Source: Cymbomonas tetramitiformis (lineage: Eukaryota; Chlorophyta; Pyramimonadophyceae; Pyramimonadales; Pyramimonadaceae). From it: 20,686 bases of DNA. The stretch lies in assembly GCA_001247695.2 (NCBI GenBank), contig LGRX02030535.1:1-20686 (forward strand), written 5' to 3'. Shown here piece after piece: positions 1-9,600 of this stretch. The notes beneath the pieces were generated by a model. It made no database searches and was not told the DNA's origin. It was given only the letters and a program-made list of their open reading frames with translations. The translations under genes were made by a program, and so were the position numbers. Every line of letters starts with the position of its first letter. Position 1 is the first letter of the stretch.

Positions 1-501
1 GAACTTGTTCGTCAGGAATATGAGGAGACGCTGAATCCGAGTTCGAAAAGTCTACTACCGTTCTTCGTGGTGGGTGGACTGTTTTCGAGTGCGGTGGCCA
101 AGTATAAAACCCCACTGTTGATATCCCCGCACGGCCGGGCGCAGGTCTATTGCCTATGGGAGGATGGTGATGCGCATGGCGGCGAACCGCAGCGAGTGTT
201 TCGTATGGTGTGGTGGTACATGCGAGCGGAGATGGAGCGGCGGGGAGACTGTATCTATCGCCATTTGGGGGAGAGGACGCCGGACACAAAAGTATTCCTG
301 CCGGCGCCTGCTGTACTCGGTCGTTGCATTGACAGCCCCAGTCAGGTCAAGCACACGGACGTTCATGCGCATTCCATGGAGGAACTGCTTGGGCTGCCAC
401 GGGTGTATGGTGAGGCTGGAATCCGTACCTACTCCGCCCTGATGTGCCTGGATGAGCAGGGTTACACTGAGGTCTTGCCTGAAACGGTTGAGACGAAGTA
501 A
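1..501 (+). CDS. Unrecognised open frame, 5' end outside window
   Basis: The frame is open from base 1 and ends at a TAA at 499-501; the first internal ATG is at 67. The product is mixed and globular-looking (for example VYCLWEDGD and a Trp/Arg-rich VWWYMRAEMERR), with no motif I recognise and no signal peptide or membrane segment. Past the stop the same frame runs on into the CACTA-like segment at 526-972, so this may be the upstream part of one decayed transposase gene split by a point stop. It may also be a separate gene. Antisense frames over the same bases (154-639) have less protein-like composition. That it is coding is moderately likely; its function is unknown. Confidence 0.4.
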   Translation, partial: ELVRQEYEETLNPSSKSLLPFFVVGGLFSSAVAKYKTPLLISPHGRAQVYCLWEDGDAHGGEPQRVFRMVWWYMRAEMERRGDCIYRHLGERTPDTKVFLPAPAVLGRCIDSPSQVKHTDVHAHSMEELLGLPRVYGEAGIRTYSALMCLDEQGYTEVLPETVETK

Positions 502-525
502 TGGCCGGAGAACAAGGATGGTGTC

Positions 526-2159
526 ATGCAGCTGCCCGCGGCTTTCCAGGGCTTCCCCACCGCCTCCCCTTTCCAGCAGGCGCGCGTGGGAGGAGGGCCC
601 GGTTGGATGACCGTGTGGCCGGCCACGCTCACCGCACACCAGGGAAAGTGCCCTGGTCAGGACGTGCCTGGGCTGGAAGGATTATTCAGGCAGAGGTCCC
701 TGTCCCTTTGCGTGTACCATGCGTTCTCGTATCTGGAGAAGGGTGTCATCGACCTGGACAACGCTGTGCACATCGCCTCACACGGGTTCACGGAGATGTA
801 CGGCATGCATATACGAATGGTGTGCATAGCATGCGGTGATGCCATCCAGTTCAAGGGCGGGTACGATCTCCTCCCAAGGGTGCACGCCTGTAAGGCTTGC
901 ATACACCCCCTTCACGAGGGTACAGATCTGACGCAAGTGGGGCACGTGATGTATGTGCGGCGAGTGCTTTGACTTCCGGAATGCGGGGGGATTAAGGCCA
1001 CCGCTAATGGTCCACGAGAGGCACGTGGGATATGACGCCACGTTGCAGGACTTTCAGGCGCTGGAACCGGCGGAGGCACGTGCGCGCGCGGTTGTCAACT
1101 TTGCAGACGTGGCCATGGGTGCGCGCCAGATTCTGCTCGCCTTCGGTCCGAGTGCCGACCTCTCACCGGAAGAGCGCGCCTCCCTCCGGGATGTGAAATG
1201 GAACCTGCCTCCGGCAGAGGCACCAAGCCCGGAGCAATGCGCGGGACCCCCCCTGGAGCGCATTCCGTACTTTGACCCGATGCACGCATATGCCCACCCA
1301 TTCGCACATTGTGTGTTCTACGGGAATGTAAAGAGGTGCCTCAAGCTCTGGTTTGGCAAGCTGAGCAACAACACGCACCCTAAGCTGGTTCTGCCAAAAG
1401 CGATTGTTGATGAGATCCAAAGCCGGGCAGCCCTCATCCAACCGCCTCACGACATAGGCCGCCCGTACCATTGCGTGGTGAAGTACTTGGGTGCGTACAC
1501 GTTCAGTCTTCCCTGCTCATTATTTCAGAAAGAGGCTCAAACGCACTGATGATAGCAGCGTTTGGCGCTCTGTTTGAGCTAATGCCACGAACGAATTGCA
1601 ACCTGACAAAAACTGTCGCCAAAAAGATAGGGTTGCCAAGTGTGCCTCCATCGAAAAGAAGAAAAGATGGAGCTTGCAATTCGTTCGTGGCATTAGGTCA
1701 AACAGAGCGCCAAACGTTGTGCTTATCTGAAATGACTCGCGACATGTGCAGGGTACGTGAGGGGGCGGCTGTGCCTGACCTATCCATGAACAAGCGCAAT
1801 GGTGTTTGTCGTTATGGGGAGTGCGTGTGCTGCTGTGTTTGTGTAAATCGTACCCGGGGAGGGGTGTTGGGGGGGCAGGTATGTGGACCATGGAGGATTT
1901 CCTGAATTTCGTGGTATACTACTCACCTTTGGTGTTTGGCGATCTGCTGGTCCATTGGAACATGGACATGGAGGCTGCCTGGCAACACCTGCGGCGGGCG
2001 GTGTTGCATTACACGCGAGGGATGGTAACAGCAGATAGCCCCCTCACGGAGACGGAGATACGGCGGGCGCGGGAGGTGGCAAAGAAGCATTTGTGGGAGC
2101 ACGCCGCGATCATGGAAGATAAGGGCCACACCCCTACATATTCCACACCTGTTATCTAG
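526..2159 (+). CDS. CACTA (En/Spm, Tnp2-like) transposase, C-terminal part, spliced and possibly frame-disrupted
   Basis: Three coherent segments lie in order. Segment 526 to about 970 has paired Cys motifs (CIACGD and later CKACIHP), a zinc-ribbon-like region. Segment 953-1490 contains FDPMHAYAHPFAHCVFYGNV followed by KRCLKLWFGKL, which resembles the 'D-x-M-H ... G-V-x-K-x-L ... W-F' block of Tnp2/CACTA transposases, then GRPYHCVVKYLG. Segment 1879-2159 (MWTMEDFLNFVVYYSPLVF, then WQHLRRAVLHYTRGM) resembles the DUF4218-like tail of that family and ends at TAG. The second and third segments join in frame across the intron 1491-1878. The first and second are in different frames and overlap near 953-972; that junction could be a one-base frameshift near 968 or another splice, and I cannot resolve it. 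Family assignment rests on motif resemblance only. The product would cut and paste CACTA elements in the nucleus. Confidence 0.5.
1491..1878 (+). other. Putative GT-AG intron in the Tnp2-like gene
   Basis: The upstream exon ends in the codons for KYLG with one base left over. A GTGCGT donor starts at 1491. A G-rich tract then ends in CAG at 1876-1878. Joining 1490 to 1879 completes a Gly codon and continues as MWTMEDFLNF without a stop, keeping the family-like block contiguous. Without splicing the upstream frame stops at 1549. The 388-bp intron contains a fold-back MITE at 1556-1719. Confidence 0.55.
1556..1719. mobile_element. Fold-back MITE, 164 bp, with 46-bp terminal inverted repeats
   Basis: Bases 1556-1601 and the reverse complement of 1674-1719 match over 46 bp with about two mismatches; both arms include GTTTGGCGCTCTGTTTGA and CTAATGCCACGAACGAATTG. 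The roughly 72-bp centre has no coding capacity. A perfect target duplication is not obvious, so exact ends are uncertain by a few bases. It lies wholly within the putative intron, where it would be spliced out of the Tnp2-like mRNA. It is non-autonomous; no transposase in the window can be matched to these ends. Confidence 0.75.
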
Positions 2160-2189
2160 GGTGTTACACGAGATATGACTATGGTCGTC

Positions 2190-2224
2190 ATGATTTTCTG
2201 ATACCTTAATAGGTATAAAATCAT
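2190..2224. repeat. Two-tier perfect hairpin just downstream of the Tnp2-like stop
   Basis: ATGATTTT (2190-2197) pairs with AAAATCAT (2217-2224), and inside it ATACCT (2201-2206) pairs with AGGTAT (2211-2216) around a TAAT loop. Only a 3-nt bulge (CTG) separates the two stems on one side. It starts 30 bp after the stop codon at 2157-2159, so it would lie in the 3' UTR or at an element end. Confidence 0.7.
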
Positions 2225-2838
2225 AATATCAAATAAAATAGGGTCGAATTTTCAATTTTCAAATCTATCGCAAACGAATTTCACCCATTTTGGCCGTTTT
2301 TTGGCTTATTTATTGTTTCCATAGTAATATATCTCTGCGTGTGTGTGAGCTGCAAAGTACAGAAGTACTGCATTTCACTTCACTTTTGCACATGACGATT
2401 TTCATGGCATAAAAGTGAATATTCCTGTATGTCAACATCTGTGGTTGATCATATCTGTGGGTTTTACTGATTTGAAACCCATGGAAGTAAATGTACTCCC
2501 TGATGATATTTAGGTATACCAACTATAAGCGGATTATCCACTTTAGTGATAACTTATCAACCTATGATATGTTTGAGCATATGACTGTGCTCCAAGAGTA
2601 TATAAAAAATGATATCTCTAAATTTCAAACATATCTGGACATAGCTTGATTATAATCAAAGCAGTTTAGCACAGCACATATATATGTGTGTGTATGTCCA
2701 CAACAACCTATGTCAGCTCAATATATGTATGTACTGATCTGGTTAGGTACATGCATTTGTGCTGATCAATACTGAGTCAATTGTCAGAATGCAGTATAGT
2801 GGTTGTTGTTGCTCCAGCGATGTGTGAGAGTGAATGGA

Positions 2839-2876
2839 CTGTGCTCAACAGTTACCTGCTGTTGTAATGAGCACAG
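2839..2876. repeat. Nested perfect hairpin
   Basis: CTGTGCTCA (2839-2847) pairs perfectly with TGAGCACAG (2868-2876). An inner CAG/CTG-type stem (AACAG at 2847-2851 with CTGTT at 2859-2863) lies inside it. Function unknown. Confidence 0.6.
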
Positions 2877-2962
2877 TATTCTGCCTTCGGGTCTGGAGAT
2901 AACTCCATCCAGCCCTACAGCATGTTGTCTTATTCTGCTCCCATATGTATCGCCATGTTTGA

Positions 2963-2992
2963 CATTCCACACGCACATGTGTTTGTGGAATG
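2963..2992. repeat. Nested perfect hairpin
   Basis: CATTCCACA (2963-2971) pairs perfectly with TGTGGAATG (2984-2992). The loop itself contains the palindrome CACATGTG (2974-2981). Function unknown. Confidence 0.6.
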
Positions 2993-3479
2993 GTATCCAT
3001 ATTATAATACACATGATAGACATTATAGTTGATCAATTCACTCTGAGTCAGTGAATGTCAATATATACATACATAGTTGTAAATGTCAGTGTGTGTGCAT
3101 GTGTATAGTACTGCTGATTAGTACTTTTGCCAGTGTGTGTGTGTTCACTTTACACACTTACAGGAAGGTGACTTCTGGTATTACAATTCCCAGATAGTTA
3201 TCATGCAGGATGGTGATCAGCATACCATGTACTGAATGAATCTAGCATGATATATATATATCAAGTTAAGGTTTATTGTAATCCTGATATAATCTCATTC
3301 ACAATAATGAGTTGCTGGTTGATTTTACATCTAGCTCTGGTGAGTATTCCTTCCAGTAATCCACCATAGAACGGTATGTGATCCGAAGAGCATCTCGGCT
3401 CCACCGGGACATAACGAGCTAATTATGATGTTAAGACTACTTTCAGGCACCTTATGCTAACATGAATTCTAATATAATC

Positions 3480-3534
3480 TAGCATGCACTGCAATGTGCT
3501 TGTGAACTGTTCAATACATTGCAAAATGATGCTA
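3480..3534. repeat. Three-tier nested hairpin, 55 nt
   Basis: TAGCAT (3480-3485) pairs with ATGCTA (3529-3534), TGCAATGT (3490-3497) with ACATTGCA (3516-3523), and TGAAC (3503-3507) with GTTCA (3509-3513). All stems are perfect and share one axis, which is unlikely by chance. The shape resembles a small structured RNA or a tiny fold-back element; no ORF or known RNA family is recognised. Confidence 0.6.
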
Positions 3535-3664
3535 ATATTCCAGTTGCTAACGTGATCAAACTGGTATATATACTGCAGCTGATATCATGATCAAGCTGCT
3601 TTGGTGATGCATGCACAACTTACAATATTGCAGTCACTCAGTATAGAATGTATACATGGTGTAA

Positions 3665-3732
3665 TGCTGCATGTTGGTGCGTGCTGCATGCTGGTGTGTG
3701 CTGCATATACTCATGTGCTGCATGTTGGTATA
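3665..3732 (+). repeat. 17-bp tandem repeat, four copies
   Basis: Four consecutive 17-bp units start at 3665, 3682, 3699 and 3716. Each begins TGCTGCAT and is followed by a variable 9-bp tail (GTTGGTGCG, GCTGGTGTG, ATACTCATG, GTTGGTATA). It is a simple minisatellite. Confidence 0.8.
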
Positions 3733-4630
3733 TAATGCAATCATTGCAAGCTCGGTATATACATCTTTTGCACACTATATTGCAATAAGCATACAAATGC
3801 TGACGGTTTGAAATATTTCTGCAGTCATCAATATGTGGTGTAAAATGCTGCAGTATAGTAATCATGTGTCCATCATGCATCCATCCAAAATATCCCTGCG
3901 AGTATACAATTATTCTGCAGAGGATATTGACGCGCGTAACATGGCATATGTACGGATGGCAGACACTGTAGACATATGCATGTCTCTCTGCATGTAGATA
4001 CATCAGGAATCATGCGCCCTAAAATCGTGCGTTTATTGCATCCGATGAAATCATGACAGGTGCACATCGCGCTGACGAGCTAAAATCATCGTACGAGCGG
4101 ATTATTGTGTACGGTTCAAGCAGATCATTTGCGAAAATCGATGTTGCCAATTATTTCACAAAGTATCTCATTGTCGCCGGTGTATTGTCGCATAAATGAA
4201 TGCGATCGCGCTGTTTAACGAAATTTCGCATGTCCAGTCGCAGTTGATGCGAATCATACGTACTGACGGTCATTTTTCACTAGCGCATCTGCATCTCGCA
4301 TACCGTGACAATCCTGCGAATTTTGACATCATGTGTATACGATCCGTACACTGTGCGCACACCTTGTCGCTTATAGTATTAAGACGATTTCTCTGCGAAT
4401 GCTGTCAGCTGCGGATATGTTCGCGATGATAAATCCTCGCGCAATCCGTATGCTGTCGATATTCGAGCGTATTTATTATTCGGTTTGCAGATATTCAGTA
4501 TTACTGCGAGCGCTGTTGCTTGTATGCGCGAACCTGCAACCTGCGAATAATACAATATATACGATATCTAACGCTGCACTCACTTGAGTTCTCGTGTTCG
4601 TGCCTTGACGAGTTTAGAATACCATCTATT

Positions 4631-5094
4631 AGGGCTGGATAAGCGAGCCCTCAGTATATCATATAAAATAATAGTAAACGCTGTGTTATAGGACGGTAAC
4701 ACACGCGTAAGATAATAGCGGGGATGAGTGCAGACTTTTGTGAGAAGATGCTGCCTCTAGCACAACGCTAGCTCATCTAAATACCGAATGTCTCCCATCG
4801 CATAGATGGTACCGCCATTGGGTTGTGAACCCGAGACAGTGGTTGAACGACCAGTATCGTCAGAACGAATAATACGTTCGCCCCATAATACTGCGCATGC
4901 TTGTTCCGCACATGCTTGAAGCGAAGATGATTTCTTGTTTGTTACTTCAAGATGTATCTTGCTTTGCCATCTTCGAGTTCGACATACGAACTCTCGATGA
5001 CAGGTGTCATTCAAGTCTTTCCTTGAATAATGACAGATGATGTGGCTTATCATCTGACGACATGTACAGTCATAGTCGACCGTACTGACGACTG
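4631..5094. repeat. Hairpin-dense segment (about a dozen short perfect inverted repeats)
   Basis: Successive perfect inverted repeats include AGGGCT/AGCCCT (4631, 4646), GTGTTA/TAACAC (4683, 4697), AGATG/CATCT enclosing CTAGC/GCTAG (4746-4778), CCATC/GATGG (4795-4809), GGGTT/AACCC (4820-4832), GAACG/CGTTC (4863-4879), CGAAGATG/CATCTTCG (4922, 4968), CAAGAT/ATCTTG (4948-4961), GAGTTCG/CGAACTC (4975-4993), ATGACA/TGTCAT (4997-5010), ATTCAAG/CTTGAAT (5009-5028), CAGATGAT/ATCATCTG (5034-5056) and AGTCG/CGACT (5074-5093). They sit nearly end to end. No protein-coding frame explains them. Confidence 0.6.
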
Positions 5095-5130
5095 TCTGTC
5101 ATTATAATATATGTGCCTATTCTAAAAATA

Positions 5131-5154
5131 TTACGGTGGGTATACCCACCGTAA
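5131..5154. repeat. Perfect 24-bp palindrome, left subterminal
   Basis: A continuous self-complementary sequence centred on GTATAC, with half-site TTACGGTGGGTA, lies 6 bp inside the left terminal repeat of the 5114-5776 element. Related half-sites recur at 5313 and, imperfectly, at 5336. Confidence 0.85.
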
Positions 5155-5712
5155 TGCGAAACTTTGCATGCTCATACCGACCGCGCAAGTAGGTTGCGGG
5201 GGTCAAACCTATAGATTTTCTGTGTCCCAAGAGGTTGATTAAAGGCTAGAAAACTTAATTTGCACGACTCCGATAAGTTTTGGCCGCATGCCACACCCTT
5301 GAAGTTGGAGAAATTACGGTGGGTAGGAATTATCCCTTACGATGGGTATACACAATTAACGTTATTTGTAGACTCCTGGAGCTTGGTATAATATCGAGAT
5401 GCGTATTTTTTCGTTATGTACTTTGATTTCGATATATAACCGACGTAGCTTAGGGTACACATGAGCTGCCACCTCGCGGACCTCCATATATTCGCACGTT
5501 CAAAATCAGGTGGCATGCACACCAAAAAGATATATTCACACTGTATTACAAGAATTTTAGTTCTGAGTTTGGGTTTCACTTTTTCTGGCTAATGGGTCAT
5601 TTCTGGCGCATGTGGAGGCTCCATAGAGGTTCACGGGAGTGTCTAGAGCAAGTTCGTCACTGGTCACATGCCGTGATTCGCAGCCAATCAGCGGGAATTA
5701 TTAATACCCTTC

Positions 5713-5761
5713 GGGTGGGTATACCCACCGTAAGCACCTCTTACGGTGGGTATACCCACCC
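5713..5761. repeat. Hairpin of two palindromes, right subterminal, 22-bp perfect arms
   Basis: Bases 5713-5734 and 5740-5761 are perfect reverse complements separated by CACCT. Each arm is itself largely palindromic around GGGTATACCC. The block lies 4 bp inside the right terminal repeat and matches the palindrome at the left end, giving the element compound palindromic ends. Confidence 0.85.
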
Positions 5762-5776
5762 TTCGTAGAATAGGCA

Positions 5777-5874
5777 TATGACATGACTCGACATGACATG
5801 ACATGACATAGTATGACATGTCTGACAGGTATGACACGTATGACATGTATGACACATATGTCATCGGTCATGAC
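5777..5874 (+). repeat. ATGAC-type microsatellite
   Basis: A roughly 100-bp run of mostly 5- and 10-bp variants of ATGAC (ACATG ACATG, GTATGACACG, ATGACATGT) starts immediately after the 5114-5776 element. The following bases to about 5994 contain no recognisable feature. Confidence 0.75.
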
Positions 5875-5994
5875 CCTGACAAGAATTGCCCGCTGGCCCA
5901 CTGTCGTGGGATGGTGGCGATGGCGTCGGTGAGTGGCATCTGCGCGGCGGCGACCTCGTTCGTGCCGGCACAGACCTGCTGGCGGACCTGGCAC

Positions 5995-6057
5995 GAGACG
6001 GCCCAGCGGCGGCCTGAGACGGCCCAGCGGCGGCCTGAGACGGCCCTGCCCCAGCGG
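5995..6057 (+). repeat. 21-bp GC-rich tandem repeat, about three copies
   Basis: Units start at 5995, 6016 and 6037. Each begins GAGACGGCCC and continues with AGCGGCGGCCT in the two full copies; the third copy diverges. Short frames crossing it on both strands show only the repeat and are not taken as genes. Confidence 0.75.
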
Positions 6058-6075
6058 TAGGCGCAGGTGGCTGCG

Positions 6076-6640
6076 TCAGGGCTCGCTTTGTGAGCCTGGT
6101 GTTAACCATATTGCTGGGTGGCGGTTTGCACCTGCTTCAATCGCATCGTATCCCTGCTGCTCGGTGCTGACCGACTTGAGCATCCTTCTCATCTCTCCCA
6201 GTTGTATGTACTCCTGGGCGGCTGCATTCTCGGAGAACACTCTGCCGTGCCCACCAAGACCATCTTCCACCGGGTAGTACTTGGCGTTGGAATCCAGAGA
6301 GACGAGCTCCAGGGGTGGTCCCTCTTGGCCGTGTCGAACATACTGCTGGAATGTCGGCCTGCCAGTGAAAAAGATGCCGGCCTACCAGTGATTGGCACTC
6401 TTGCAGCAACTCCTCGCCATTGCACACGAACGCGTGTTCCAACGTACAGCCCATCAAGTCGAGGTACTGCGTGGCTGTGCTCGGTTGGACACAGAAGGCG
6501 TGCTCCTTCAGATCCCACATGAGGGTCCCAGTGACCTCACCACTGGGGTACTTGAGCAACGCCTGGCAGGGGAGAAGTCCTGTCGCGATTGACCGGCCCC
6601 TGGCCGAGAGAGTCTCCCAAAAAGAGGGTTTGGCCGAAGA
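6076..6640 (-). pseudogene. Degenerate coding remnant, probably downstream part of the retroelement
   Basis: On the minus strand a coherent frame runs from about 6640 to about 6385 (with GTLMWDLKEHAFCVQPST and CTLEHAFVCNGEELLQEC). Coherence then passes to another frame from about 6385 to the stop at 6076 (with PVEDGLGGHGRVFSENAAAQ and EMRRMLKSVSTEQQGYDAIE). A stop (TAG near 6388) lies in the second frame just upstream of the switch, so this copy is frame-disrupted. It follows the Gag-protease frame in the same orientation after about 80 bp of AT-richer sequence with repeated TTGGCCGAA motifs. I do not recognise a reverse transcriptase, RNase H or integrase motif, so the link to the retroelement is inferred from position only. 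Confidence 0.35.
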
Positions 6641-6662
6641 TTGGCCGAAAGAATTTTGACCC

Positions 6663-9600
6663 TTAAGTATGCAAAAAGATGTCAAAACAAGAAAAAACAA
6701 ATGTTTTCTTGAAAACTGGCCGAAAGGCCTCCGGAGAGGACTTCTGCCCTGACGCCTGGACCTTGTCCTGGAGTTTCTGGATCGGGGTGAAGTCGAGCCT
6801 CGAAATGCCTCTCTCTCGGGGCATGGCGACGTTGTGTTTGCTGGCAGAGGACGGTATGTGCGTCATGTAGCTGCCGTCGAGTATCCAGCGGTCCTTCTTC
6901 TCGTCATGCTGCAGCTTCTGATCCACGTACAGCCAGTTAGGGAACATCAGCTGGTCTATTGTCACCCACTGCTGCTCGCGACACCGGGTGAACTCCACGC
7001 AGACATGATCTTGGGAAGGTTGAGTCGGCATGTCCCGGGCTGGGCGCTGGAGGATGCGGCAGAGACGCGCGATGTGGTTCCGGTCCCGACACAGTCTCTG
7101 ATCCGCCCAGTTGTAGTCGAGAGGCGGACGAATCTCGGTGACCTGGTCCTCAGCGAACCATCTTGCACGCCCACCCTTCCAAGGGCTCGGCTCACCATAA
7201 AACTGTGCGAGCACGCGCTCTGATGCTGTCTGCACGGCAGGTGCCAGTGGCGCCAGGGCACTCTTTCGGCGATCGTTCATTGGGACTGTCCAATGGCGAT
7301 TCTGCGCCAGCAGCTCCGCGTGCGTGCTGACGCAAGGTCGTGGGAGTTCACCAGGCTCTCTCACCGAAGGCGATGGTGACGGCAATGGCGATACCACGTC
7401 ATCGTCAATGTGCTCGGAGCGCTGGCCAGAAGCAGCGAACCTCTCCCCCCTCACGCTCGGAGGTGGGTGCTTTAACCATTCGCACTCCACTCCTTGTCCA
7501 AAGATCTCCGACATCAAACACACCGTCGGGTCCACCCGCCTGGGCAGGTCGGGACGCCTGGGTGGTGTCATGTCTACCAACGGAAGCACCACCTGAGTAT
7601 CCATGCCCAGAATCGTCGGCGCATGTGACACGGCCACACCACTCCCAAGCTTGATGTCAATCATCAAGGAGTTCTTCAGCGGCCCAGTACCTATCAGCAG
7701 GTCCCAAGAGTTCTCGGGCTCGAAGGTCACGAAGGCGTACAGCCGGTGAAGCGTCATGTGCGGTGTGCCTGCAGCCATTATGACGTCCACATGGCAGTAA
7801 TGCGTGAACTTCGTGGGGCTGTTGTCACACCCGGTGACCTTGGCACCGGTGCTGGCCTCATACACCGTAAGGCCCAGTCGCCTTACGACCGCGATGGAAA
7901 TGATGTTACAGTTGGCGCCGGTGTCCATGAGGATCGCCCGATAAAGCATGAGCTCGCCACCAGATGAAACCAGCGCCAGGCCCTCATATAGAGTGGCATT
8001 CTGCAATTTGCAGATGGGCTGAACCTGTGTCATCAGCAGCGCTTGCTCGTCGGTCAGGTGCTGCCTCATCTTTTCTCTCAACGAGTCGTAGGCACGGGTC
8101 TTGATGGTGCCGGCCCGGACATGTCCATGGTCACTGAAGTCGACCACCCCCAGATCGCTTACGCAAGCAGCGGCTGCACATCGGGCGGTGACACTGTCGA
8201 CCACGCCGTCGGGCATCTCGTCCAGCGGCAACTCCTCGTCCCTCTGGCGTTCTGCGCTCTCTGCTTCCACTTCAACCCCTTGTGCCACCGTAGCGTGCAC
8301 GTCCTCAAGCTCGTGTTCATTGACCTCGGTGGGCTGCTCAGCTGCGTTCTTCGGCTCATTGCCCATGAGCTCCTCCAGAGCCAGGAGGTTCTCGATGTCC
8401 TTCGGGAGGTCAATGGCGTGCTGGGATAGCAAGATTGCTGCAATCTGTGAGCAAGTTCGCATGGAGCTGCGGAGGTTGGACGCCAACAGGTGGAACTTCC
8501 TGCTGAGGATGTTTGGTGGGATGGCCCTGGGCACCTGAGCAGCTTTGTCGAACTCTTCAGGCGTCTTGACCTTGAAGCCCTGCATCTTCTGAGTACTTCC
8601 CAGGGCAACCGCGGCCCTGGCCTGGAACTCTGGTGCATGGCTGGCACCAGCACCGTCACTGTCCCCCAGTTCCTCCCCCATGAGGCAGTCATGCTTGTCC
8701 TCCTCGTACTCCGCCTGCTGGTTGAAGTTGGAGTCGTACTCGGGCACGTCATCGCCATCCTCTGACTGGGCCTGCGCCTCAACGCCCTTGCCACCCTTGG
8801 CCGGCGCTCCTGGCTGTAAACCTGTCAATTCTGCGGCGAGCTTCTCCTTTACCTCAGCGCTGGCTGCCACCTGCTGCGGCTGCTGCGGCTTCTGCTTGGA
8901 CTCCGGCAGCTTGAGCCACTCCTTCGTGGTGATCCCCATCTTGTGGTTCTCGAAGCGGTGAGCGATGTTGTAGGCGCGCATCTGAGCATTCTTGACCTCA
9001 TTTGGCCACTTCGAGTTCTGGCGATCCTTGTGGAAGTTGTGGGGTACCTTGGCCTCCCGACATCCAGTATAGCAGCGCTCTGGAGAATGGGGCAAGCGCG
9101 TGAAGCACCACTCGCATTGGAACTCCTTTGAAGCGTCAGGCGGTGGCACCTTGCCGTAAGTGGGCTTCTGCCTCTCCGCATTGTTCACCTCCCTCGTAGG
9201 CCTCCTAGCACCATCACCACCAGACTGCGCTGGCTCCTTCTTTTTGGGGTCCCTGCGTTTGTCCCCAGTCTTGTGGGAAGAGCTAGAGCGCCTCATGGAG
9301 GACACCAGCTCAGAGAGGTCAAGCCCTAGCATCCTGGCTTCGTAGCAGGAATACACGCAGGTCAGTCTGCGGACGAGTTCCTGCTGCAGTGTCAGGGCCC
9401 ACGCTTCAGCATCGTTCTTCAACTTATCCTGCACCTCCACGATGACCTCCAAGTCCTCCCAGGTGACCCTGTTGGGTGCAGGATGGCTGACTCGCAGCTG
9501 CTCCGATACACGATCTCGGTATTCCTTGATGCGCAGACCCTTGATGCACTCCTCAACGTCCTGTCTGACGATGGAGTCCCCCACTGACTTGCCAGCATTG

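Larger units (their letters stand above)
2160..5113. other. AT-rich non-coding island
   Basis: This stretch of nearly 3 kb is visibly AT-rich against GC-rich flanks. It has no open frame above about 120 codons, and none of the short frames shows protein-like composition. It contains TG/CA and TA microsatellite tracts (for example around 2680-2700 and 3248-3263), a small 17-bp tandem repeat (3665-3732) and many perfect hairpins, listed separately. I see no tRNA, rRNA or promoter that I can defend. It could be old transposon debris, organelle-derived DNA or a spacer. Confidence 0.6.
5114..5776. mobile_element. Non-autonomous DNA element, 663 bp, TIR TGCCTATTCTA, TSD TATG
   Basis: The left end TGCCTATTCTA (5114-5124) is the exact reverse complement of the right end TAGAATAGGCA (5766-5776). 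The element is flanked by TATG on both sides (5110-5113 and 5777-5780), a likely 4-bp target-site duplication. Inside are several copies of a TTACGGTGGGTA-type block, including large palindromes near both ends. The interior has no convincing ORF; an 80-codon antisense frame at 5337-5579 looks like chance. It is a MITE-like insertion whose autonomous partner is not present here. Confidence 0.75.

Noticed and set aside
154..639. Minus-strand 161-codon frame
   Set aside because: Antisense to the plus-strand frame, which is open from the window start and continues into family-like sequence.
2784..4587. Several 60-120 codon frames in the AT-rich island
   Set aside because: No coding-like composition, no motifs, and they overlap hairpins and microsatellites.
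4795..4880. tRNA-like sequence with a GGGTTCACAACCC box on the minus strand
   Set aside because: No A-box, acceptor stem or anticodon arm can be drawn around it; it is better explained as one of the local hairpins.
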